Shown: piece after piece, positions 1-6,062 of the stretch
Layout of the letters: each line of letters starts with the position of its first letter
Numbering within the stretch: the stretch's first letter is position 1
DNA from: Oscillospiraceae bacterium
GTDB taxonomy: Bacteria > Bacillota > Clostridia > Oscillospirales > Acutalibacteraceae
Direction: 5' to 3'
DNA length: 10,722 nt
NCBI GenBank assembly: GCA_003505905.1
Contig: DNXM01000104.1
Coordinates: 1 to 10,722, forward strand
Made by a program: the position numbers and the translations under genes
Notes under the pieces: model-generated
Database searches by the model: none
What the model was told of the DNA's origin: nothing
What the model saw: only the letters and a program-made list of their open reading frames with translations

Positions 1-44
1 CACGCAAGGGTCCGAAGAAGACAATCGCAAACAAGAAGAAATAA
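1..44 (+). CDS. rpsM: 30S ribosomal protein S13 (uS13), C-terminal tail
   Basis: Only the last 13 full codons and the stop are present. Read from base 3 they give RKGPKKTIANKKK followed by TAA, the basic tail typical of S13, which follows an R-T-N-A-R-T-type segment in the family. S13 sits in the head of the small subunit and contacts tRNA and the inter-subunit bridge. The gene enters from the left edge, and rpsK follows 17 bases after its stop, as expected for the alpha operon. The fragment is short, so the call leans on the gene order as well as the peptide. Confidence 0.88.
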   Translation, partial: RKGPKKTIANKKK

Positions 45-61
45 TGAAGGAGGAATAAGAA

Positions 62-469
62 GTGGCTACTAAAGGTGCAGTTAAGAAGGCCGGTGCTACT
101 CGTAAACGCCGTGAGCGCAAGAATATCGAGCGCGGTGCCGCCCATATTCAATCCACCTTCAACAACACAATCGTAACCATTACCGATACACAGGGTAATG
201 CAGTTTCATGGGCAAGTGCCGGTGAGATGGGCTTCAGAGGCTCCAAAAAATCCACCCCGTTTGCAGCACAGACCGCTGCCGAAACAGCAGCAAAGGCAGC
301 AATCGAGCACGGCATGAAATATGTTGAGGTTTACGTAAAAGGTCCGGGTGCAGGCAGAGAAGCAGCCATCCGTGCTCTTCAGACCGCCGGTCTTGAAGTG
401 AGCATGATTAAGGATGTTACTCCGATTCCGCACAACGGCTGCCGTCCGCCCAAGAGAAGGCGTGTGTAA
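62..469 (+). CDS. rpsK: 30S ribosomal protein S11 (uS11)
   Basis: S11 is a small-subunit platform protein that binds 16S rRNA near the mRNA exit and the E site. The 135-residue product has a basic N-terminal extension, then the conserved core with [14 protein letters not shown], the [14 protein letters not shown] segment and [14 protein letters not shown]. It ends in the hallmark [13 protein letters not shown]. The length is slightly above the usual 129 or so because of the basic N-terminus. The start is GTG at 62, chosen because AAGGAGGA at 47-54 lies about 7 bases upstream and no better start is nearby. It lies between rpsM and rpsD in the alpha operon and is surely co-transcribed with them. 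Confidence 0.98.
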   Translation: MATKGAVKKAGATRKRRERKNIERGAAHIQSTFNNTIVTITDTQGNAVSWASAGEMGFRGSKKSTPFAAQTAAETAAKAAIEHGMKYVEVYVKGPGAGREAAIRALQTAGLEVSMIKDVTPIPHNGCRPPKRRRV

Positions 470-496
470 CCTAATTTTTCAGGAGGTGTAATTACT

Positions 497-1123
497 ATGG
501 CAAGATATACAGGTGCGGTCTGCAAGCTTTGCCGTCGTGAGGGCAAAAAGTTGTTCCTCAAGGGCGCAAGATGCTACACCGGTAAGTGCTCTCTCGAGCG
601 CAGACAGTATGCTCCCGGTCAGCATGGCCAGAGCCGCAAAAAGACTTCTGAATACGGACTTCAGCTTCGCGCAAAGCAGCAGGCTAAGCGTTACTACGGT
701 GTTCAGGAGAATCAGTTCCACAAGTATTTCCTTATGGCAGAGCGCAAGCAGGGTCAGACAGGTGAAAACCTGCTCAGAATCTGTGAGAGCCGCCTTGACA
801 ATGTTGTTTATCTTCTCGGCTGGGCTAACTCCCGCGCAGAAGCAAGACAGCTTGTCACCCACGGTCATTTTACCGTAAACGGTAAGAAGGTCGACATCCC
901 GTCCTACCTGCTCAAGGCCGGCGACGAAGTTGCCATCAAGTCCAAGAGCAAGGAAAGTGATAAGTTCAAAGCAGTTCTTGAAACCAACGCAGCCCGCCCG
1001 GTTCCGCAGTGGCTTGATCTGAACGCTGAAGCAGCAACGGCTAAAGTTATCGTTCTGCCCGAGCGTGAACAGATCGCTGTACCGGTCGAAGAGCATCTCA
1101 TCGTCGAGTTCTACTCGAAATAA
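497..1123 (+). CDS. rpsD: 30S ribosomal protein S4 (uS4), four-cysteine form
   Basis: S4 binds 16S rRNA early in 30S assembly and in many bacteria also represses its own operon. The product is 208 residues, normal for the family. The N-terminus has C9 and C12 (CxxC), then C26 and C31, the arrangement of the zinc-binding 'C+' type of S4. [11 protein letters not shown] follows. The S4 RNA-binding domain covers about residues 98-160, with [17 protein letters not shown] and the [12 protein letters not shown] loop. The ATG has AGGAGGTG at 481-488. It sits between rpsK and rpoA, the clostridial order; in Bacillus subtilis rpsD lies outside this operon. Autoregulation is possible but no leader target is visible here. 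Confidence 0.98.
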   Translation: MARYTGAVCKLCRREGKKLFLKGARCYTGKCSLERRQYAPGQHGQSRKKTSEYGLQLRAKQQAKRYYGVQENQFHKYFLMAERKQGQTGENLLRICESRLDNVVYLLGWANSRAEARQLVTHGHFTVNGKKVDIPSYLLKAGDEVAIKSKSKESDKFKAVLETNAARPVPQWLDLNAEAATAKVIVLPEREQIAVPVEEHLIVEFYSK

Positions 1124-1173
1124 TGCCCTTGACTATCTGCGTAACTTACTCATATTTACAAGGAGGGTTTTGA

Positions 1174-2127
1174 ATGATAGGAATCGAAAAGCCCAAAATC
1201 GAAGCGACCGAATTCAGTGCGCGCGGAGATTACGGAAAATTCGTGTTAGAGCCGTTGGAGCGTGGCTACGGCACCACAATCGGCAACAGTTTGAGAAGAG
1301 TTCTCCTCTCCTCCCTGCCCGGTTATGCCATTACCTCGGTTAAAATCGACGGTGTTTTCCATGAGTTTTCTACGATTAAGGGCGTAAAAGAAGATGTAAC
1401 CGAGATTGTCCTTAACCTGAAGAGCGTCATCCTCAAGATTCACGGCGAAGGCACGGAAAAGATGTATATTGATGCATCGGGTGCCGGTGTTGTCACCGCC
1501 GGTGATATCAAGGTGAGCAGTGAAGTTGAAATCATCAACCCCGAACAGGTGATTGCAACGCTGGATTCCGATGCACACCTGTGCATGGAAATGACCTGCG
1601 ACAAGGGTCGTGGCTATGTCTCGGCAGAACGCAACAAGGCTATCATGCAACCCGTAATCGGCGTGATTGCAATTGATTCAATCTATACACCTGTCTTAAA
1701 GGTGAACTACACAGTCGAGAACACACGTGTCGGTCAGATTACCGACTATGACAAGCTTACGCTTGAAGTGTGGACAGACGGCACCATCAATGCGAAGGAA
1801 GCCGTTTCTCTTGGCGCCAAGATCCTCAACGAGCACCTCAGTCTCTTCGGAGAATTGTCTGATGTACAAGACACGGATATTCCGGTTATGGTCGATAAGA
1901 GCGACAACGGTGTCGGAAAACTTCTGGAGATGACCATTGAGGAACTTGACCTGTCTGTGCGCTCCTTCAACTGCTTGAAGAGAGCCGGAATTAACAAGGT
2001 TGAAGACCTCATCGACAAGTCGGAAGAGGATATGATGAAGGTTCGCAACCTCGGCAAGAAGTCCCTTGACGAGGTGGTTGCCAAGCTCAAGAGCCTTGGC
2101 TTTGACCTTCGTAAAGAAGAGGAATAA
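1174..2127 (+). CDS. rpoA: DNA-directed RNA polymerase subunit alpha
   Basis: Alpha dimerises to scaffold RNA polymerase assembly, and its C-terminal domain contacts UP elements and activators. The 317-residue product has the N-terminal dimerisation domain with [20 protein letters not shown] at about residues 29-48. A linker follows near residue 235. The C-terminal domain has [16 protein letters not shown], where the arginine near residue 263 matches the DNA-contacting R265 of E. coli, and the helix-hairpin-helix [10 protein letters not shown]. Length is normal. The ATG is preceded by AAGGAGGG at about 1160-1167. It lies 50 bases after rpsD and 45 bases before rplQ, in the standard operon position. 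Confidence 0.98.
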   Translation: MIGIEKPKIEATEFSARGDYGKFVLEPLERGYGTTIGNSLRRVLLSSLPGYAITSVKIDGVFHEFSTIKGVKEDVTEIVLNLKSVILKIHGEGTEKMYIDASGAGVVTAGDIKVSSEVEIINPEQVIATLDSDAHLCMEMTCDKGRGYVSAERNKAIMQPVIGVIAIDSIYTPVLKVNYTVENTRVGQITDYDKLTLEVWTDGTINAKEAVSLGAKILNEHLSLFGELSDVQDTDIPVMVDKSDNGVGKLLEMTIEELDLSVRSFNCLKRAGINKVEDLIDKSEEDMMKVRNLGKKSLDEVVAKLKSLGFDLRKEEE

Positions 2128-2172
2128 TTCAACCAACATTAGCCTTACATTATCGGCAAAGGAGTGATTTTA

Positions 2173-2550
2173 ATGCCCGGAACCAGAAAGCTCGGCAGAA
2201 CCAGCGATCATCGTATGGCAATGCTTCGTGCAATGGTCACCTATCTCTTAGAAAACGGTAAGATTGAGACAACCGTTACAAGGGCAAAAGAAGTCCGTTC
2301 TCTTACGGAAAAAATGATCACCGTCGCAAAAGATAACACCCTGAGTGCAAAGCGCCAGGCTCTTGGCTTCATCACCAAAGAAGATGTCGTTAAGAAGCTT
2401 TTCGACGAGATTGCCCCCAAGTATAAGGATGTCAACGGCGGTTACTGCCGTATCATCAAGACCGGTCCCCGTCGCGGCGATGCTGCTGAAATGTGCATCA
2501 TTGAGCTCGTCGGCAACGAGGAGAAGAAGGAAGAAAAGAAGAGCAAGTAA
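2173..2550 (+). CDS. rplQ: 50S ribosomal protein L17 (bL17)
   Basis: L17 lies near the peptide exit tunnel of the large subunit. The start chosen is the ATG at 2173, giving [14 protein letters not shown], the conserved N-terminus. An in-frame GTG at 2164 lies inside the Shine-Dalgarno AAAGGAG (about 2158-2164), so it is not used. The product is 125 residues and contains [24 protein letters not shown] and the family block [24 protein letters not shown] lysine/glutamate-rich tail follows that varies among species. It is the last gene of the alpha operon, followed 32 bases later by a strong terminator. Confidence 0.98.
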   Translation: MPGTRKLGRTSDHRMAMLRAMVTYLLENGKIETTVTRAKEVRSLTEKMITVAKDNTLSAKRQALGFITKEDVVKKLFDEIAPKYKDVNGGYCRIIKTGPRRGDAAEMCIIELVGNEEKKEEKKSK

Positions 2551-2581
2551 TTGCCGCTTTTCAATCCTGAACTGTAACAGC

Positions 2582-2615
2582 AAAGCACCTGTGGATTCGT
2601 CCACGGGTGCTTTTT
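2582..2615 (+). terminator. Rho-independent terminator of the ribosomal alpha operon
   Basis: A 13-bp stem, AAGCACCTGTGGA at 2583-2595 with TCCACGGGTGCTT at 2600-2612, contains one G-U pair and is closed by a TTCG tetraloop. A run of T follows at 2611-2615. It lies directly after rplQ, where the ribosomal operon would be expected to end. Confidence 0.92.
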
Positions 2616-2723
2616 GCCGTTCTTTGCCGCATTCTGTCGGCGGCGCAGGGCTTCATATTAGCTTTTCAAAAGCTCGGTAAAGCGTTCGCATTGCGTTTGG
2701 GTGGACATTCGGCGGCTGTGTAT

Positions 2724-2752
2724 TTGACAAATGTGTCGGAATGCGGTAAGCT
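2724..2752 (+). promoter_or_regulatory. Predicted sigma-A promoter for the phosphoesterase operon
   Basis: A perfect -35 TTGACA at 2724-2729 is followed after 17 bases by TAAGCT at 2747-2752. This is a weak -10 that keeps the most conserved T, A and final T. Transcription would start near 2759, upstream of the preferred ATG at 2783. An 11-bp palindrome, ATTTG-A-CAAAT (2722-2732), covers the -35 and could be an operator. The prediction is by eye only. Confidence 0.5.
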
Positions 2753-2782
2753 ATGAACAGGAAATCGGTTGAGGTGACAGGT

Positions 2783-3796
2783 ATGGAAATGAATGAATTG
2801 CTAACCTTGAAAAAGACCCTGCGGTGCAACGAACAGGGCAAGTTCCGTGTGCTGTTTTTGTCCGACTTGCACGGCGGATACGGGCAGAGCGAGCAGCTGG
2901 CACAGGCGATTGAGGCGATGGTGGACTACACAAAGCCCGATTTGGTTATGCTCAACGGCGACACCGCCGGCTGCGGACCGATTCATGTGGAAACCGCCGA
3001 GCAGGTGCGTGAAATGTTGAAAATCGACACCGAGCCGATGGAAAAACGGGGCATCCCGTGGGCGCACACCTTCGGTAACCACGACGATAACTACGGCATG
3101 AGCCGAGAGGAGCAGGAACCGATATACGAAAGCTTTCCGCTCTGCGTTTCCAAGCACGGCGAAGAACAGATGGCAGGGGTTGCCAACTATTGCCTGCCGA
3201 TTTTGGCGCACGATTCTGAAAAAATCGTGTTCAATGTGTGGGCGTTTGATTCCCACGACAATGTGACCCTGCTTGCCAAACGCCTCGGCTTGCCGGAGGA
3301 TATGAAAATTATCATGCGGAAAATGCGTGCCGGCAGCACGGGGTATGACACGGTTCGTTTTGAGCAGTTGATGTGGTATTACAACACCTCCAAGCAGTTG
3401 GAGGCGTACAACAAAAGCAAGATTCCCGGCTTGATGCTCATGCACATTGCGATTCCCGAGCACGATATGGTCGCCGACAACCGTGTGGAGTGCGGTTATG
3501 AGGGTGAGCAGTATGAGGATTGTGCCTTCACCTGCCTGAACTCGGGTCTGTTCAGCGCTTGCTTGGAACGGGGGGATGTGAAAATGATTCTCGCCGGGCA
3601 CGACCACTACAACGATTTCATCGGGGAATACTGCGGTATTCAGCTCGGCTATGTCGGTTCGGTGACCTATGACGGCTATCAGCGGGACGATTTGCGTGGT
3701 GCAAGAATAGTCGATATCAACGAAAACGGCGAAATCAAAACGCAGATGATTCGTCTGCGCAGTATTATGGGAGAAAAGGCGGATAAGAAGCCATGA
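2783..3796 (+). CDS. Calcineurin-like metallophosphoesterase
   Basis: This is a cytoplasmic dinuclear-metal phosphoesterase; its substrate cannot be told from the sequence. From the ATG at 2783 the product is 337 residues with all the family motifs in order: D28-x-H30 in LSDLHGG, G59-D60 in MLNGDTAG, GNHD at 98-101, a histidine in LMLMHIAIPEH, and GHDH in ILAGHDHYND. It resembles the Icc/purple-acid-phosphatase-like group that includes yeast Dcr2. The ATG at 2783 is preferred to the one at 2753 because GAGGTG at 2771-2776 fits as ribosome site and 2753 abuts the predicted -10. No signal peptide is seen. Its stop overlaps the next gene by ATGA, so it is translationally coupled to a regulator. 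It may be a phosphodiesterase or nucleotide phosphatase. Confidence 0.9.
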   Translation: MEMNELLTLKKTLRCNEQGKFRVLFLSDLHGGYGQSEQLAQAIEAMVDYTKPDLVMLNGDTAGCGPIHVETAEQVREMLKIDTEPMEKRGIPWAHTFGNHDDNYGMSREEQEPIYESFPLCVSKHGEEQMAGVANYCLPILAHDSEKIVFNVWAFDSHDNVTLLAKRLGLPEDMKIIMRKMRAGSTGYDTVRFEQLMWYYNTSKQLEAYNKSKIPGLMLMHIAIPEHDMVADNRVECGYEGEQYEDCAFTCLNSGLFSACLERGDVKMILAGHDHYNDFIGEYCGIQLGYVGSVTYDGYQRDDLRGARIVDINENGEIKTQMIRLRSIMGEKADKKP

Positions 3797-4485
3797 GAAA
3801 AGAAGCCGAACAAAAGGCGATTGCCATCCTGCAAAGGGAAGAAGCTTTTGCGGCGGCAACCAAACAGGAGCTGACCGAGTTGATTCACCACGAAACAACC
3901 GTTTTGCGAGAGTTCAAAAAAGGGCAAGCCGTGCTTCCTGCTTACGGCATTTCTCATTCGTTCGGTTTGCTGTTGAGCGGCGGCTGTTTGGCGGAAACAG
4001 GCAGAAGAATTGTCGGCAAAGCGCAAAGCGGCGATGTGTTTGCGCTTGATAAATTGTTCAGTCCGCAAAAAGAAACCGCACTTCGCTTGGTGGCGGAGGA
4101 GGACGGCAAGGTGCTGTTCGTTTCCAAAACAGCCGTGGAAGAGTTGATGCGTAAAAATTTTGCCGTGACGCAGAGCTTTTTGCAGATGCTCTCGGCAAAA
4201 ATCGACACGCTCAACGGCACGGTGGTGGCGGCGAAAAGCACGAGTGCCGAAGAAAAATTGGCGCATTTTTTGTTGGAACACAAAAAGGCGCAGAGCAACG
4301 AGCTTGCACTTTCGCCCGATTTGGGAAAGCTTGCCAAGCAAGTCGGCATCGGAAAGGATGCGTTGAACCGTTCGCTCGACCGACTTCATACGGCAGGCGC
4401 AATCGGTTTTAGGGGCAGAACGCTCGTGATTGAAAACATGGAGCGCTTGCAAAATTTTCAGACAAAGGGTGAGGATTCCGAATGA
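3793..4485 (+). CDS. Crp/Fnr-family transcriptional regulator
   Basis: A 230-residue protein with the Crp layout. An N-terminal cyclic-nucleotide-binding-like beta-roll covers about residues 18-112, a dimerisation helix about 113-147, and a C-terminal winged helix-turn-helix about 153-215 (LGKLAKQVGIGKDALNRSLDRL as scan and recognition helices). The G80-D81 turn of the roll is kept, but the Arg-Ser/Thr pair that grips cAMP phosphate in Crp is replaced around K93-E94-T95. The cysteines of Fnr iron-sulfur binding are absent too, so the ligand is unknown. Its start overlaps the phosphoesterase stop by ATGA and its stop overlaps the hydrolase start the same way. It may therefore control its own operon; targets elsewhere cannot be excluded. 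Confidence 0.88.
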   Translation: MRKEAEQKAIAILQREEAFAAATKQELTELIHHETTVLREFKKGQAVLPAYGISHSFGLLLSGGCLAETGRRIVGKAQSGDVFALDKLFSPQKETALRLVAEEDGKVLFVSKTAVEELMRKNFAVTQSFLQMLSAKIDTLNGTVVAAKSTSAEEKLAHFLLEHKKAQSNELALSPDLGKLAKQVGIGKDALNRSLDRLHTAGAIGFRGRTLVIENMERLQNFQTKGEDSE

Positions 4486-5450
4486 AAAAAACCACCACGG
4501 CAGTCCTTGGCACAACCGCTCTGCTCGGCACGGCATTTATCGCCTCGGGTGAAGTGCTGTACCGAATGTTTTTGACCTCGAAAGCTGTTCGGGAATCTAA
4601 ATTACTGCATGAAAACAATTGGCTCAATGAGATGATGAGCAATACGCCGATTACGGCGCAGGGAATGCTGTGGCTCAAAAGTGCCGCACGCAGGGACCAC
4701 ACGATTCTCGGCAGGCGAAAAAAGTGGATTCATGCCGATGAGTATCCGTCAGAGAATTCGCATATTTGGGTGATTGTCTGCCACGGCTACAGCGTCAAGC
4801 CCGAAAGCAATGCCGCACAGATTCGGCATTTTGTGACACAGGGCTGGAATGTGCTTGCGCCGAGCTTGACAGGGCACGGCATCAGTGAGGATAAAGCGGC
4901 TTCCATGGGTTGGTTTGACCGACTGGATTTGTGCGATTGGATTGCCTATATCGGCAAGAACGACCCCGATGCGCAAATTGTGCTGTACGGCGTGTCTATG
5001 GGTGCGGCAACGGTGATGATGACAACGGGCGAGGTGCTGCCGCAGAATGTCAAATGCTGTGTTGCCGACTGTGGTTACACAAGCGTTTATGACGAATTCA
5101 AAACGCAAATCAAGCAATGGCTTCATCTGCCTGCGTTCCCGTTTTTGTATGCGGGCGACTTTGTCACACGACTTCATGCAGGTTACAGCTTCAAGCAAGC
5201 CTCTGCGGTGAATCAGCTCAAGCAGTCGCACACACCCACGCTGTTCATCCACGGGGAAGACGACACCTTTGTGCCGTTTGCCATGCAGGAGGAATGCTTT
5301 CAGGCGTGCGCCTGCGAGGAAAAAGAAAAAATTTCGTTTGCGGGTGCCGGTCACGCTTTGTCGGGCTTGGTTGCGCCTGAGGAGTATACGCAAGCGGTGA
5401 CGGATTTCATCTGCCGTTATCTTGACCGAGAAACACCGCAGGCAAAATAA
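4482..5450 (+). CDS. Alpha/beta hydrolase with N-terminal membrane anchor
   Basis: A 322-residue serine hydrolase, similar in layout to Bacillus YqkD-type proteins. Residues about 5-24 (AVLGTTALLGTAFIASGEVL) form a hydrophobic segment after a KK start, most likely a signal anchor that places the catalytic domain outside the membrane. The fold shows the oxyanion HGYS at 101-104, the nucleophile S172 in GVSMG (170-174), an acid at D261 in HGEDDTFVP, and H291 in GAGH. The substrate, an ester or lipid-like compound, is not identifiable. The ATG overlaps the regulator stop (ATGA), making it the third gene of the unit, and its stop abuts a terminator. Confidence 0.9.
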   Translation: MKKTTTAVLGTTALLGTAFIASGEVLYRMFLTSKAVRESKLLHENNWLNEMMSNTPITAQGMLWLKSAARRDHTILGRRKKWIHADEYPSENSHIWVIVCHGYSVKPESNAAQIRHFVTQGWNVLAPSLTGHGISEDKAASMGWFDRLDLCDWIAYIGKNDPDAQIVLYGVSMGAATVMMTTGEVLPQNVKCCVADCGYTSVYDEFKTQIKQWLHLPAFPFLYAGDFVTRLHAGYSFKQASAVNQLKQSHTPTLFIHGEDDTFVPFAMQEECFQACACEEKEKISFAGAGHALSGLVAPEEYTQAVTDFICRYLDRETPQAK

Positions 5451-5489
5451 AAAGCAACCGCAGCGAGGTTTTCACTGCGGTTGCTTTTT
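5450..5489. terminator. Bidirectional terminator between convergent genes
   Basis: A perfect 14-bp stem, AAAAGCAACCGCAG at 5450-5463 with CTGCGGTTGCTTTT at 5475-5488, has an 11-base loop. On the plus strand it runs into TTTTT. On the minus strand it is followed by a T-rich tail read from 5453 down to about 5444. It sits between the hydrolase stop at 5450 and the end of the minus-strand regulator at 5504, so it can stop transcription from both sides. Confidence 0.9.
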
Positions 5490-5503
5490 GGGGTAAAAGG
5501 GGA

Positions 5504-5752
5504 TTAGTCTTCGTCGCCGACAAGCCAGTTGATGCTGACGCCGAGAACTTTTGCGATTGCAACAAGCTCAAAATCCGTGACGAAACGAAGCTGACCTTCC
5601 AGCTTGGAAAGACCGGAAGCGTTCAAATCAATGCCGTTGATTTGAAGCTGCGTGAGAAGGTCCTTCTGCTTCATGCCGATTGCCTTTCTTTGGGCTTCGA
5701 CCTTTGCGCCGATGATGTTGCGATCGCCGAGTGCTTGTTTTCTGATTCTCAT
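5504..5752 (-). CDS. Small XRE-family (Cro/C1-type) helix-turn-helix regulator
   Basis: An 82-residue, single-domain DNA-binding protein. The helix-turn-helix covers about residues 13-78: GAKVEAQRKAIGMKQKDL gives the first two helices, SGLSKLEGQLR the recognition-helix region, and AIAKVLGVSINWLVG the typical closing helices. There is no sensor domain. The minus-strand start has TAAGGAGA at 5768-5761. A good promoter lies further upstream with a leader of about 90 bases. It is transcribed divergently from the nicotinate phosphoribosyltransferase and convergently to the hydrolase. Similar short regulators occur both in phage and in ordinary chromosomal contexts; no phage genes are present here. 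Its targets are unknown, perhaps including its own spacer. Confidence 0.88.
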   Translation of the reverse strand: MRIRKQALGDRNIIGAKVEAQRKAIGMKQKDLLTQLQINGIDLNASGLSKLEGQLRFVTDFELVAIAKVLGVSINWLVGDED

Positions 5753-5848
5753 TTTCGCATTCTCCTTATAAAAAATGTATTACAAAAAGTAAATTGAAAA
5801 ACAGGAAATAAGAAGTTAATATTCAATTACTTTTGTTTTCTCAATTGC

Positions 5849-5877
5849 ATTTTATCAAATCGTCAAATAAATGTCAA
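5849..5877 (-). promoter_or_regulatory. Predicted sigma-A promoter of the XRE regulator
   Basis: On the minus strand, TTGACA (5877-5872) is followed after exactly 17 bases by TAAAAT (5854-5849), a near-consensus pair. Transcription would start near 5842, leaving a leader of about 90 bases before the ATG at 5752. Confidence 0.65.
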
Positions 5878-6003
5878 GGATTTGTTTTATACAGAAGATT
5901 ATACATTTTTCAAAATAGAAATGCATATTACAGTTTGTATTATGCTCGGCGGAAAAAGTGTGAATTTTTCAAATTTTCCGTCCATAAAAGGGTTTGGAAA
6001 AGA

Positions 6004-6032
6004 TTGTAATTTTGCCCGAATGTTGATATAAT
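6004..6032 (+). promoter_or_regulatory. Predicted extended -10 promoter of the NAD-salvage/glycosidase operon
   Basis: A consensus -10 TATAAT at 6027-6032 carries the extended TG one base upstream (TGATATAAT). A partial -35 TTGTAA (6004-6009) lies 17 bases before it. Transcription would start near 6039, giving a leader of about 24 bases with GGAGG at 6051-6055 as ribosome site. Confidence 0.7.
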
Positions 6033-6062
6033 GAAAAAGAGTAGAAATCGGGAGGGATTTTT

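Larger units (their letters stand above)
5753..6062. other. AT-rich divergent intergenic region
   Basis: A 310-bp spacer with no convincing gene. It is clearly richer in A and T than the flanking coding sequence. It holds the minus-strand XRE promoter (5849-5877) and the plus-strand promoter of the next gene (6004-6032). Between the XRE promoter and its gene is an inverted pair, AATTGAA (5792-5798) and TTCAATT (5822-5828). A GGAAAA (5951-5956) / TTTTCC (5974-5979) pair lies upstream of the rightward promoter. Either pair could be an operator, but both are weak in such AT-rich sequence. No riboswitch or RNA gene was recognised. Confidence 0.6.

Noticed and set aside
1129..1158. Possible internal promoter before rpoA: TTGACT followed 18 bases later by TATTTA.
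   Set aside because: The -10 matches the consensus at only three positions and lies against the rpoA ribosome site. The gap is ordinary for an operon, so read-through is the simpler view.
2660..2674. Perfect AGCTTTT/AAAAGCT palindrome as a second terminator.
   Set aside because: The single-base loop cannot form a hairpin without losing base pairs, and no T run follows; a strong terminator already lies at 2582-2615.
2801..3898. A 365-codon open frame on the minus strand.
   Set aside because: It lies antisense to the phosphoesterase, whose catalytic motifs are all intact. The antisense protein shows no recognisable domain and has no ribosome site; it is a by-product of codon bias.
5504..5752. 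XRE regulator as a prophage repressor or the antitoxin of a toxin-antitoxin pair.
   Set aside because: No phage genes, integrase, attachment repeats or small toxin partner lie beside it; both neighbours are metabolic or hydrolase genes.
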